Shown piece by piece: positions 22,589 through 33,531 of a DNA stretch of 64,000 nt (the first letter of the stretch is position 1; each line of letters opens with the position of its first letter). The notes below the pieces were generated by a model. The model was not told where the DNA came from. It did no database searches and saw only the letters and a list, made by a program, of their open reading frames with translations. Source of the DNA: Symbiodinium natans (taxonomy: Eukaryota; Sar; Dinophyceae; Suessiales; Symbiodiniaceae); NCBI GenBank assembly GCA_905221605.1, contig CAJNDS010002206.1, positions 413,226 to 477,225 of the forward strand, read 5' to 3'. The position numbers and the translations under genes were made by a program.

Positions 22589-22630
22589 TTTCACTGCTTA
22601 CGCTTGTCCTTTCACTGCTTACGCTTGTCT
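22589..22630. repeat. 21-bp direct tandem duplication
   Basis: The stretch CCTTTCACTGCTTACGCTTG is repeated twice back to back. Confidence 0.85.
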
Positions 22631-22877
22631 TACTTTTTCTGGCCTGACTGCAATGGAAGGTTATATGTCGCTTGCTAGGGGAGTCACGTGGCTCAAGCGG
22701 GCGCTGCATGTGTCCGAACCATCACGTTCCCGTGTGGAGCCCCAGCAGTTCTGTACAATATGAAGATTCTGCATTGATTCTGTCCCGAGGAAGCGATTAC
22801 CTGACTCCACGGTCTAGTCCTGCTCTCCTTCACCGTGTGGCCGTGCCGCACTTTTGACACTTGCGAAAAGGCTTTCT

Positions 22878-23132
22878 GTGGCAGTCCCATCTACCATCTA
22901 CCAGGTCCTTGTCATGCCTTCCCTTGGGCATCGAGTGTTGCTGCTGGCAACAGTTGCAAGTGCTGCACAGCTGCCGCGGCTTCACCCCACTGCGGCATCC
23001 AGTCTGGGCGAGGGCACATGGTGGGCCAAGGTGCGACGATGTGTGCAGAGTATGCGAAGAGTTGAGAAGAGCAGTTCAGCAGAGTTGCGCTCATGGCTCC
23101 TTGGCCGTCGATGCACAGAATGTGAGCGATAA
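22878..23132 (+). CDS. Possible exon, unidentified
   Basis: Open + frame with protein-like composition: a hydrophobic stretch (HRVLLLATVASAAQLPRL) followed by a basic, Trp-containing tail (WWAKVRRCVQSMRR) and a Cys pair near a stop at 23130. It has no recognised domain, and its splice sites are unclear. Confidence 0.3.
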   Translation: MAVPSTIYQVLVMPSLGHRVLLLATVASAAQLPRLHPTAASSLGEGTWWAKVRRCVQSMRRVEKSSSAELRSWLLGRRCTECER

Positions 23133-23399
23133 ACACATGTTTATCTTTACCAGCGAGTGCTCCAGGGACCGAGCAAACATGAATGCGCACAGGGGATAGT
23201 CTGTGATCTGCTGAACTACTATGAAAGTTACATATCTCGGCGCATGTGTTGACATCAAGAGGCCCATTCCGCGCATGAATCCCAACCGAATGACGTGGAG
23301 AAGAACGCAGACACGATTCAGGGTTATGTGCATGATCCAGGATTATGTGAACGAATGCTTTTCCAATATAGTGTGAATATGGGAAAGTTCGAAAGGACC

Positions 23400-24300
23400 G
23401 AGAAACGTAGAGGCTAATGTTGGACTCGCTTTAGTGCGTAGGGGCCCCCCCCCCCCCCAAACAATTTTGGGGTTTTCGGGGATCCTTAATAATCTGGGAC
23501 GGGGCTGGGACGGGGGCTGGGGGTAGGGCGGCTAGGGGTGGAGGGTTGAGGGGAAGCCTTGAAGCTTGAGGGTCTAAGCTTTCCAGGCTTTGTAGCTCCA
23601 CGGTCACCGGGGCTCCGCATTAATGCGGACCACCGAAACAACTTGCTAAAGCGAATCAGGGCAGCTCGTGGGCAACTCCTGTTTCGCAATGAAATTTTGC
23701 AAGGAATTTAAATAAGGCTGGACACCAAAAAAACCCGGAGTTTCTTATTCAATTTTTTTTTAAAGTTTTTGGCTCCCCGGCCCCCCGCCCTTCAACCCCA
23801 GCCGGGACAACATCGCATAATTGTGAACCAATGGGGGGTCCTGTATAGGCCGAGCGGAAAATCGCATAATAGTGATCCCATCTACTAAAGCCAGTCCAAC
23901 ATTACACTGGAATCCAGAGGTTGAGAAGGCGGCCGAGGACATGGTGGGGTGCCACAAGCTTGGACACTGCCAAGACTAGTGCAAACAGAGAAGCCCATGA
24001 CGAGTTGGCAGATGTCGGGCTGTCCCAACGCGGGGTGTAGCGCTGCGCAACGGTGCTCGGGTCCCAGCAAAAATGGTTTAGGGGAGGGAGGGTGTTCCGG
24101 GGGTCTGCGGGGGGTCCCAGAGAGGATCTCAGGGAGTTTTCGTATTTTTGGCGGTTTACACCGATTTCGGTTCTTCCAAGCGGCTTGAGCAGACCAGATC
24201 CTGGTTTGCGTGTTCTAGACGCCACTCGCCTGGGCGAAAAATGCGCCTTGCTTTGACTTCGGCAATTGGAGACAAAGAGACAGAGGTATCGTGCAATTAT
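23400..24300. other. Low-complexity C/G-rich stretch, no gene seen
   Basis: Contains a poly-C run (about 23444-23458), a GGGGCTGGG-rich stretch near 23500, and a short phrase repeated at about 23811 and 23861 (ATCGCATAAT). G-rich phrases of the GGGGTCCC type recur near 24110, 28390 and 34680, suggesting a dispersed repeat. No exon is supported. Confidence 0.5.
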
Positions 24301-25371
24301 TTGTTGGTGTAGGTGCCCTCGGTACCATCACACTCCCAGGGGGTTCTTCTTCAATCCAGACAGGGTGCCAGAGCATCCGCCATTATCACAGGTGACTCAC
24401 TTGAGTTAACCTCAAACAAGAAAACCTGGACAGGGAAGCCGAGGCTCAAACCAAACGCTCTCCAAACCATCGCTTCACGTTTGCAGGAAGACTCCCATGC
24501 ACTGTTCAAAAGACTTTGCTATAGTTTGCTCTCAAGAAACAGGCATTTAAACTGCAGTTCGCTGCAGTTGCAACGCAGCGCGAGCCTGCAAGTCGAAAGG
24601 AAACCTTAGTCGTCCGTTTACGTTTTGCCCAGCGGAGGACCTTGAAAGATGCCGGTGTTTTGATGCAGGTGGGCGACCACTTGGTGCACACTCCTGCCAC
24701 TGATAGTGGTCTTAGCTCCAATGTTGGAGACTACTACTATGCTTATGGCCTGCACCTAAGCTCGTGATGCGCAGCGTTTCAGGCAAGCAACCTTGTTTTG
24801 TGTTTTTTTGCACCGAGGTTCGCATGGCGCGCTCACGGATGAACTCCACGAGAAGCGTGTTGGTGGCGCGGGTCGGTTGCACATCTTCCACATCCCGGAG
24901 GCCTTCTGGAAACTGCTGGTTCGCAGTGGCACTGTGATGCATCGTGATGCTTGTGTCAGGGCAAGGACTCTCTGGCCACGGCGCTGCCAAAGGTGGCAGG
25001 ACGCCGGGATTCTGTCAGCGCATTGGTTCCGCGGCTGCAGGGTAGCATCGGCTGGAAACATCGAGTAACAGCCGCAAAAATGGACGAAAGCTTAAGGTGC
25101 AGTTGAACCATCAGGACGCCGCAGCCTCAGTGGGAGCTTTGCCTTGGCGATTCTGCGTGTGGGGCGTATGCCAGGTGCTGTCAGATGCACGGCTCTTTCC
25201 GCAGCTTAGTTGCACAAAGTTTCGCCTTGGGTTTCAAGTTGTTCTGAGTCAACGCAGGGATGTGCACAACAGAGGTACGGTGTTTGGTGATGTTGTGGCA
25301 TGCCTGAGGTCTTACGAAGTGCCCGAGGTGGGCAGACGAATGCAAGCTGACGGATGTAACAAGCTTGCCGT

Positions 25372-25745
25372 ATTTGGTGCTGCACCGCGAGGACTACAGC
25401 TCCGGTTTGTCTTCGGCCGGTGAGAGTGTGGAGAAAAAGGCACTTGGACTGCAGCGTTGTTTGGACCGCGTGTGCAAAGCCCGGCATAGCATGCCGCAGC
25501 AAACTTCTGAAACACAAAGAAGCACCCGTTGAGTGGGATTCCTGCCTCTCGTTATAGGCCGTGGGATCCATAACGGCGGCTTCTGCCATGCGCCAGCTCA
25601 AGGATCGGCCACAGCCACTCTACCTCTAGCACCTTTACAGTGCTATGCGTGCAAAAGCGCAGGAGCTGGTAGCGCTGGGAGATGGCTCCACACAGACTCG
25701 GCCGCTTGGATATTATGGACTCCTGTGCACGTTGCACCGGGAGTA
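25372..25745 (+). CDS. Three probable exons, unidentified protein
   Basis: Three + strand stretches have good composition and AG-type starts. Near 25372-25530: SAGESVEKKALGLQRCLDRV. Near 25558-25626: VGSITAASAMRQLKDRPQPL. From about 25657, after AG: ELVALGDGSTQTRPLGYYGL then LCTLHRE to a stop. They are separated by short intron-sized gaps. The family is unknown. Confidence 0.4.
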
Positions 25746-25849
25746 GCCTTTTCCATCCCAACAGAGATACGTTGGTGCTTCTCAGTCAGAGGTTGTGTTT
25801 TCTCAGGGCGTTAAAGTAGTGCCAATGCCCTGCTAAGGAGCTATTCGAA

Positions 25850-26150
25850 TCCGACGGCATCCGCGAATTCGGTGAGTTTCCTGGAGAAGAAGTTCAAGGC
25901 AATGCAATTCAGAACCGAGGGTCGGATGCTAGAGTCAAGATACAAGGCTTTGAAGTGCAGGAGATGGGCTACTCCGTGTGCAAACAGCAGTTTGGTGAGC
26001 AGCAAACCTCAGTGATCGCCAGTCTTCAGGCCTTTGCATTTGACTCATTTGACAATCTGCGCTTTCTGTGCACCCTCGTGCACTTTGGGAAGTGCACCCT
26101 CAGTTGTGATCTTGACAGGGCACTGATTCCAGCGCGGGCTCCGTGACCCT
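25850..26150 (+). CDS. Possible exon(s), basic helix
   Basis: One frame reads FLEKKFKAMQFRTEGRMLES then RYKALKCRR, a basic amphipathic helix starting around 25878. The bases up to 26150 are open in another frame with no motif. A coiled-coil role like that of the upstream exons is possible but unproven. Confidence 0.3.
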
Positions 26151-26961
26151 AGGAGGACACTATGACTCGCGACCCTTCCAGGCCGGGAGCAGCGCGCGCA
26201 AGGATTTTCTTTCGGGGCTGGCCAAAAGCCCATGCAGACCCGAGTTGGTGCCAATCCGGTTTGTTGAATGGCTAGTTATCCGATTTGCAGCTCCAAGCGA
26301 TGATGATCCATTTCTGTTTTCGTGCCATGTGCGTCGGATTGTTGTCGGCGATGGCTCTACTGGGATTGGGAAGGGCAGGGGGAGTGTTGGGATGGCGGAT
26401 GGAGCAGTGGAAAATGCATCGACAGTATAGCTGCTTAGAAAGAAAAAGACACAGTTTCAGGTTCCCAGCAGTCAGCAACAGAAAGAACAGGAACACAACA
26501 TAGCACAAAACCACAGTAACACGAGATACTACAAACCAACGAATGATGGCGAAGAGCCTGCTCAAGGGTAAATGGGTGGATCTTCAGTTGACGGGCGCTG
26601 GCGGGCGCCGTATGAAAAAAACGAATCTTCCGTGTTTCGTTCATGTTGAAAAGTGAAATGGGGTGGTGCTTAGACTGACAAGGCAGGGATTGCCGATCCA
26701 AACTTCGCCTTCAAGCCCTTTCTCGCCGCATGTTAGATTGTGTTGCCTCAGCAATGTCCTTAAAAGAGAGACTGGGATGAGGTGGGATGAGGAGAGGAGG
26801 ACAGGATCAGATAAGACACAGATGCCAGGGCTTAGCACCGGGGGCTGTGGACAACGGCAGCGGCGCCGCTGCAGCGTCTTGGCTCCACGATGCTCCACAC
26901 ATGAAGAAGTGTTGGGCAAGCTTGGGCCAGCTTCTTTAAGATTGCCTTGGCAGTCAGGTGC

Positions 26962-27420
26962 TCACCATTGCAAAGGCTCTGGCTGATGCCAAGGCGCGCC
27001 CTTGCTCTCAGGATCAGGAGGTTGTGGACTGAGTTGTGCATTGAGCAGCTTTCGATTGTTTGTGGTTTATGTGGCCGGTTGTCGTGTTCTGTGTGCAAAG
27101 ATGCCGAAGCCCTGTGCATTGTCCCGCTGCATAAGCGGCTCACAGAGTCGCGCTGGGGCCAATGGTCGCAGATGTCTCTCCTGGAGCAAGCTGACCGGTT
27201 TTGCCAGCGCACAGGGAGGAAGCGCTGTGTGCACTTACCAGAGGCCCGCTATTTCACTGAGCTATTCAGCATGTCTGCTCCTTTGCTTCGAGTGCTGAGG
27301 TCTTGGAGTGTTTTGAGCACATCATAGCATGTCAGGAAGCTCTCGATTGGGACGACCGCGAATGCGACCTATGGTTCTACACAGACGGTCCCATGGACAT
27401 ATGGACATGCTTGGAGAGCC
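26962..27420 (+). CDS. Probable exons, unidentified protein
   Basis: Three stretches. After AG near 26957: VLTIAKALADAKARPCSQDQ. From about 27095: CKDAEALCIVPLHKRLTESR continuing through a Trp-rich and aromatic segment (ARYFTELFSMSAPLLRVL). From about 27300, after GAG: VLECFEHIIACQEALDWDDR then ECDLWFYTDG. The last has a striking acidic/aromatic DWDD-x-E-C-D-LWF phrase that looks like globular protein. No named family. Confidence 0.4.
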
Positions 27421-27559
27421 CTCGTATCCCTGCGACCGCATGGCCCGCCTTGGCCACCTTGTCAGGAGCATCCAAGGCAAAAAGCGGATGCCTCACACCA
27501 CATGTTCAGAATTATGAAGGGACGTTTTTTTGTTGGTTGTGTAGCCAAGAAGATAGGGG

Positions 27560-28110
27560 TTGGTAATGCCTGGCTGAAATTGGGGGGGTTAAGCCTCCGA
27601 TATTATCCCGAGCTGGGTTTTCATCCGGCCTGTGTCTGGGCGGATTCCTAGGATTTTATCCAAGGAACATGGGTGCATGTTAGGCCTGCTTGGGTCGGTC
27701 ATTGAAGGCATATCCACGGTCTGTTGTCAGGGTCAGGCCCAAGGATTTTATCCAGGGTAATCTTTCCCGTCCGCCTCTGTCCTGCAACATAGACCAGTCT
27801 CAGCTCGTTGTAGGTTAGTGATTTTGCCTCCCCGGAGGGGCTCAAGCCTTTTTGAAAAATAAAAATATATCCCCGGAACGGGTTGGCCCCCAAGGCTTTT
27901 ATCTGGATAAATTTGTGGCTTAACCCCTTGGCCCGTCCCCGACCCCTATCAAGAAGCAATCGCCGAGTTGTTCTACCCCTTAAACATCTGAAGGCGCTCT
28001 TCGAAACTCTCCAGGGACCACCTCCTAGGAACCCCTGCTTAGCTAGCTTTCCCAAAACCTAACAAACGCCTTCACGACCCACAACCCTAAAGGCCCTTGG
28101 GAACGGACCA
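27560..28110. other. Non-coding stretch with recurrent GGATTTTATCC motif
   Basis: The phrase GGATTTTATCCA occurs near 27652 and 27733, with weaker copies near 27605 and 27893. It is an imperfect palindrome. No exon recognised. Confidence 0.4.
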
Positions 28111-28761
28111 CTTTTTACACGCCAGCGACTTCTAGAATGAGAGGTGATGGAGTGTGTGAGCTACTGGATGGTCGGACGGCTATGAGAGCGTTGCCGTTGG
28201 CAGGTCTAGACCTGCTAAACTTGCTATGCAGGCACGTTTAAGGTTTTTTCTGAGCGTGCGAAACGAACTTTGCAGCACCGAGTGGCGCCACATGGCTTCA
28301 GCATGGACTGCAGCAGCCCTTTAGCTGCCCCCTGAAACATGCTTAGAGACCTGCAGAAAGTCCTCAGAAGGTCAGGTCCTTGGGGTCGCACGGGGTCCCT
28401 GAGAAGGATCAGGGGGGGGGTGCTTGGGACACTTGGCCGAGGGCTCGGCGGATTCGTCCAAAGAAAAGCCATCCAGTACACCACCTTAATTCAACCCGGA
28501 AGTGGACTCAGACGTGTGGAGGTGATTTCCACCCAAGAGAGCCTGCGGCGGGGAACTGGCAATATGTTCGCGGCAAGGCCGCCTGGCCACTTAAAAGTGA
28601 ACGTTCCGCCAAGCAGGGCCGCGCCACAGTTTCCTCCGTGTGCAAAAGCTGGTGCGGAATGGTGTCAAACCAAGGAGAGCCAGCCAGGTCGAGTCTCCGT
28701 GGTCACTGTTACTACGGGGGATGCTTGACTGCCTGTTCAGACCTACGGCACATGCCAGGCA

Positions 28762-29279
28762 GGGTTCCGAGGGGCACAGATGCTGAGGAAAGACATCGGT
28801 TTCACGAACTGCTCTTCTGGAATTTCCAGTGCCAAGTGTGGGACGACAAGGACCCGCTCCCAGCCTCTGAGTCTCAAGTCGGTTGTGCAGCGACTGCGCA
28901 AAAGAGCGGCGATTCGGTCACGTTTGTTTGTTCGCCTGCTTGGGTTTCATGTAGCAGGAGCTGATCGTCGTTGAGACATATGAAGATGAGCCCAGTTCAT
29001 TTCTGTCTGGCAAAGCTGCATGGAACAGCAACATGAAGGTTATCAGCGCCTCTGCCCTGATTTTTCGTTGCGCATTGCGCTATGTTGCACTTCTTCAGAG
29101 TGTGTCAGTGTGTGAGTTGTGCTCCCAACCGTCCCAGGTAGCCTGTGCATGCTTGTGCAATCACAGGTTTGCAGCGGCTTCCTGATGACGACTTATCCAT
29201 TGGGGTGAAGAGGCTGTTCGTTGCAAGCATCTGTGCCCGAAACATCCTGCAACTCAAAAAGAACTCAATCCTCTGTTAA
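28762..29279 (+). CDS. 3' exons of an unidentified gene, ending in TAA
   Basis: The last intron is well supported. An exon at 28958-29038 (after AG at 28956-28957) encodes ELIVVETYEDEPSSFLSGKA then AWNSNMK and ends at a GT donor in phase 0. The intron 29039-29174 (136 nt) ends in AG. The final exon 29175-29279 encodes RLPDDDLSIGVKRLFVASIC then ARNILQLKKNSILC and a stop. An exon before 28958 is likely, between about 28762 and 28930, but two frames compete (one reads TDAEERHRFHELLFWNFQCQ). Soon after the stop comes a TA microsatellite and then the telomere-like block, so this is the end of a + strand gene. Family unknown. Confidence 0.5.
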
Positions 29280-29293
29280 GTTTCACGCTTTTA

Positions 29294-29326
29294 CATATAT
29301 ATTTATATATATATATATACACATAT
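29294..29326. repeat. (TA)n microsatellite
   Basis: TATATATA tract directly after the terminal exon ending at 29279. Confidence 0.9.
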
Positions 29327-29343
29327 AGGACGCCGGCGCGGGC

Positions 29344-29780
29344 CTCCCCCCCCTTACCTCCCCCCCCCCCCCCCCCCTGTGACCCTGTGGGGTGGTGGTT
29401 GTGGTGGTTTAGGGTTTTGGGTTTAGGGTTTAGGATTTAGGGTTTAGGGTTTAGGGTTTGTCTGGAACTGTGGCTCCCCCCCCCCCGGTGGCCCTGTGGG
29501 GTGGTTGTGGCGGTTTAGGGTTTAGGGTTTAGGGTTAGGGTTTAGGGTTTAGGGTTTAGGGTTTAGGGTTTAGGGTTTAGGGTTTAGGGTTTAGGGTTTA
29601 GGTTTAGGGTTTAGGGTTTCGGGTTTAGGGTTTCGGGTTTAGGGAGGGTTTAGGGTTTAGGGCAATGCCCCCCCCCCCCCCCCGTGGTGTGGTTGTGGGT
29701 TGGTTTTGAAGTTCAGGGCCTAGTTTTTTAGGGTTTAGGGTTTAGGGTTTACGGTTTGGGGTTTAGGGTTTGCTGTGATA
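29344..29780 (+). repeat. Internal telomere-type TTTAGGG array with poly-C modules
   Basis: Long runs of TTTAGGG with occasional TTAGGG, TTTCGGG and TTTTGGG variants, all G-rich on the + strand. Three modules each start with a poly-C run (about 29344-29379, 29477-29488, 29670-29685) followed by a phrase such as GTGGGGTGGTTGTGG and then TTTAGGG repeats. TTTAGGG is the Arabidopsis-type telomere repeat also used by dinoflagellates. The block lies between genes, not at the window end. Confidence 0.9.
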
Positions 29781-30289
29781 GGACGTAGATGCTGTGAAGG
29801 TTAGGTTTTGGAACAAGCTCGAAAGCTTCGTGAGGTGCGAAGAGCAGCTTTGGCCCGATTGTGGAAGGCCATCTAACACTTTTCTCCCACCCCACGCCGT
29901 CCGAGGCGGCAAAGCCACCCAAACCTATTCCTTTTACTCAAGCCTACGGCTTATTTTCCATAAAATTCTTCATTCCGTCACGCTGGTCGCACGAAACAGA
30001 TCGTCGCAGCCTTTTTCGGTCACAGCGTGATTGCGACCTTTTAAGTGCCACCTATCTGTGTTTGTTATGCAGCTCCAGATGCAAGTCGGGCCAGCTCACT
30101 AAGAGGTAAAACCTTGAGAGCTGGCTGGGCATGCAGAACTGCCGAACTGACCTGGCCAGAGGCCCCCTGGTCCTTGGGCACGCTGCGGCGAGGGGTGCGG
30201 AACCCCTGGGCGCCAGCGGCCCCCACGGGTGCTACCGACCCCCGAGCTGTGGGAGGCGTGCGAACGACCTGGGTCGGCTTTCGACCTCG

Positions 30290-30440
30290 ACCCCTGTGGT
30301 GTGGTTGAGGGTTGGTTTTTAGGGTTTAGGGTTTTAAGGTTCAGGGTTTAGGGTTTGGAGTGTAGGGTTTAGGGTTTAGGGTTTAGGGTTTAGGGTCTGG
30401 GGTTAGGGTTTGGGTTTAGGGTTTAGGGTTTAGAGTTTAG
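30290..30440 (+). repeat. Second internal TTTAGGG array
   Basis: Begins with the same GTGGTGTGGTTG phrase as the first block, then TTTAGGG units with variants to about 30440. It is separated from the first block by ~500 bp of unrelated sequence, and the G-rich strand again reads rightwards. Confidence 0.9.
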
Positions 30441-30445
30441 GTTTT

Positions 30446-30617
30446 GGGGGGTTGGGGGTGGGTTGGGGGTGGGTTGGGGGTGGGTTGGGGGTGGGTTGCG
30501 GGTGGGTTGGGGGGGGGTTGGGGGGGGGGGGGTTGGGGGGGGGGGGGACCATGGGGGGGGGGGGATCATATATATATATATACACACACACGCGCACACA
30601 CACACACACACACACTG
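30446..30617. repeat. G-rich minisatellite followed by TA and CA runs
   Basis: About 11-bp units of GGGTTGGGGGT give way to pure G runs near 30520-30562, then (TA)n near 30568-30580 and (CA)n to about 30614. The G-rich part has ample runs for G-quadruplex folding. Confidence 0.9.
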
Positions 30618-31542
30618 ACTGTTGGTATCCAGGAATATTGGCATTCACGCTGCAAGCGGCGAGCTTGTAGCCCACCTCGATGACGATGACCTTTATGCTC
30701 CAGGCAGGTCGCAGCAACTTGCCAGACTGATGCAGGACTTTTGTTGTCTGGAGCTGTCCAGCAGGATATCTGGCCTTCATGGCGACGAGGTGGCCTAAGT
30801 CTTGCATTAAATCTGGAGATAAAGACTCAGAGAAGCCCTGTACAATCTGTACACAAGCTGCTTCCCGGCAATGGCAGTGGCAGGATGACGCAATTTGATG
30901 GTGCTTCAGCTTTGAAGCTCTCGAGCTGGTATGTGGGAAATGCAGAGGCCAGGAAGTAGATGACCCCAAGCAAAGTAGCCCTAAGTGCCCTCATTGTATA
31001 GCAGCCAAAGGCTGGTGCTTTCGGATTTTGCGACGCTGCGCGATTGGGGCGAAAACGTCCTGATCTCGGATAGCCTGTGACTCTGCAGCCAAACCTTGCG
31101 AGATTCGAACATCTAGGACACCTGAGCAGAAAAACACCCGCCGTGAAGATGGGCCTCTACTCGCCAGGGCCAAAGCTGCTGTGCTCTTCTCGCATCCAAA
31201 ACGCATGCAGGTCCAGCCAACGAACGGGATTCAATTCAAGTCTCTGCATTCGCTACCTCAGGATCCTCAAACAGGACAGACTCTGTCAGGTTTCGTCAAA
31301 ACCGTTTGCCGCCTCGGCACCCGTTTCCCATACTTGTACCGCCGCGAGCACCGGACTCACGATGAGCCCTCTCCCAATCTCGGCCTCCACCAAACAACCC
31401 GCACCCTGCACATAAAAGATGTCTGTAGCATTGTTTAGCACCACACATTTGTGCTTCTTCAAGGGCGAAGGAGTCAAAGTACCTCTGTCTCTTGCCCTTC
31501 TCGCTCGCGCTCTTTCTCTCTCTCTCTCTCGCCGAGGTTTGG

Positions 31543-31668
31543 CTTCACTTTGATCTACAACCGGGAGGTGGCCTTGAAGCATCCCTTTCAAGACAAGAAC
31601 CTCGGGGAAGACTACGAGTGGTGCGTTGAGCTGATGGACTGCGGGCTTGTTGTCACTGCCATGAATGG
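31543..31668 (+). CDS. Exon with glycosyltransferase-like GED segment
   Basis: The exon reads FGFTLIYNREVALKHPFQDK then NLGEDYEWCVELMDCGLVVT. The layout hydrophobic-Y-x-R-x-x-x-x-x-x-PF-x-D-x-x-x-GED resembles the C-terminal part of GT-A-fold glycosyltransferases, where a GED/xED acidic motif follows a PF-D segment. Only this piece is visible, so the assignment is tentative. An exon at about 31727 (EKRGVRSIALMCLGMPLF) may be next, and the stretch 31852-32045 another. Confidence 0.4.
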
Positions 31669-31724
31669 GGTGATGTTCTTATTGTTGCGATCGTGTATGA
31701 TACAGTAGTTTTTATGTTCGCTCC

Positions 31725-32340
31725 AGGAGAAGCGTGGTGTTCGCAGCATTGCGCTCATGTGCCTCGGCATGCCTTTGTTCCATGGGGCGCCTGCATGGCT
31801 GTATGCCATTCTTGCAGCTGAGAGCCGTGTGCTTGTTGTCGCTGAGGCCTGATGAGTTCGGGGTTTGTTTACACGTCCAGTGCCTCCGAATACAGTTTGG
31901 ACGGAACGTTGAGAGGATCTTGCTGGGGTGGAGGGTTCCCGTTTGGACACGAACTCAGGCATGGGGAGAATGTTTCGGATGTGGACCCTTTTGTCTACAC
32001 GGACGTATCGCTCCGCGAAATTCGTACCCTGCGGGTCGTTGAAGCTTGGCTGCGCTTAAGGTTGCCAAAACTCGCTAGTGTGGGAACGCATGCCGCTGCC
32101 TCGGAGGACTCCCCTGGCTTTCCAAGCTTCGTGAAGCTAGCAGAGCTCGTCGCTCGGGTGGACGAAGCAAGGAAGGGAGGTGCACCTGCTGAAAGCACGG
32201 TGTTGCACGGCCCTTGCACTGATACTTCCCGTGAGGTGCACTGCCTCCGAAGCTGGCCAAAGAAGCTCGGGAAGCTGGCATCATCAGTGACAATGACCGT
32301 TGGCTGCCTTATTCTGCCTTCAGTGTGTGAGTGGTCAGCA
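31725..32340 (+). CDS. Probable exons following the glycosyltransferase-like exon
   Basis: From about 31727, after CCAG, EKRGVRSIALMCLGMPLFHG is open to a stop. From about 31852 another frame reads a Ser/Gly-rich segment, then ELRHGENVSDVDPFVYTDVS and LREIRTLRVVEAWLRL, continuing open to 32355. The phrase SDVDPF recurs as TDVDPF in the exon at 43980-44125. Junctions were not resolved. Joint membership with 31543-31668 is inferred from proximity only. Confidence 0.35.
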
Positions 32341-33321
32341 CAGGCAGCAGCCTAGTGCCCGCATTGCAGCCAGGACGATGCAGAGGGAGAGATAATGTGA
32401 GGAGGATGTGCATAGTAGCTGCTCCGCCATCCGACGAGTCTTCCCATTGTCGGAACTTGCTATGCGGACTACAAAAGAAGGCAACTGCCCGGCTGCCTGG
32501 TGCAACATGTCCTTGAAAGTTTCACATCAATGGAGATGAGCCGCTTCGAGCCAGGTCAAGCCAAAGAAGAGCATCTTCTTCGTAGCTTTCGCTGCAGAAG
32601 AGCCCGGCCTACTTGGGTCGGAGGAACACTGGTACGGTAGGTGACAATATTCCAAGTTGCCAGCAGGAACTCAAGTTGCAGAGTCTGCACCTGGACAGGA
32701 GTATGCCAGTCGCCTCATGCAGACCTCAGCAGGTTCCAGCTTTGCAGAGGCCTCCTGAGATTCACTTGGATTCACAGCTTCCTCACATGTCCCCTGCATT
32801 GCGTTTGCCTTGGCAGGCTGACTCGAATGAGGGCAAACGACTCTTCAGCAGGCACTGCGGGCTCAATTGGGCGCGTGGAGTGCCGCATGCCCGGAATGTT
32901 CTTCACATGGCTGCCAAGGCTTTGTGGTGAGGAGGCAGACGCATCCTTCTTGGAGGCAGGCACCTTCGAGCGTGGAACGTGTGAGGGCTCTGAGGGGTTC
33001 AATAGTTCAATGTCAGCTGTTGCTTTGGAAGGCCAACACTCGCGGGAAGGCTTCCCGAAGCAAGGCCAAACATCAGGCGGAAGCCAGATTAGCATTCGGG
33101 GTCATGTTTTAGGTGAGGAGGTGCCATGTCATTGCAGTCGCTAGTGGTAATTGAGGCACTTGTCATGGATGAGATCGCCTGGCGCAGCACGAACATCAAC
33201 TCGGGCGTGGGCGGCTCCGCTTGCAAACAGCATCTGCAAGCAGCTGCTGGAGTCAATAGTTGAACAGTTGGTGTATGTTCTCGGTGCTGCGCTTGCAGTG
33301 CAGGCCCAGTCGTCAATCTTG

Positions 33322-33531
33322 AGCCCTTCGGACGCAGAGCCTCTTGCAAACCGTGGCAGACCTGTTTCCGCTCTTTTGGGACCTGATGTTCGAGTTGGCC
33401 GGGTGCCTTGTCAGGTCTTACGACTGGGCCAAAGATGTCCTGGACCACCTTGCAGGTGCCAGCAAGGCTCACAATGGCCAGAGTTTGAAAGTCACGCTGC
33501 TTGGATGCATGTGCTTTCAAAAGCTGTGACG
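33322..33531 (+). CDS. Probable helical exon
   Basis: Reads SLQTVADLFPLFWDLMFELA then GCLVRSYDWAKDVLDHLAGA and on to a stop near 33529. Aromatic-rich amphipathic helices of this kind are unlikely by chance. No family recognised. The exon probably ends at a donor before the stop. Confidence 0.4.
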
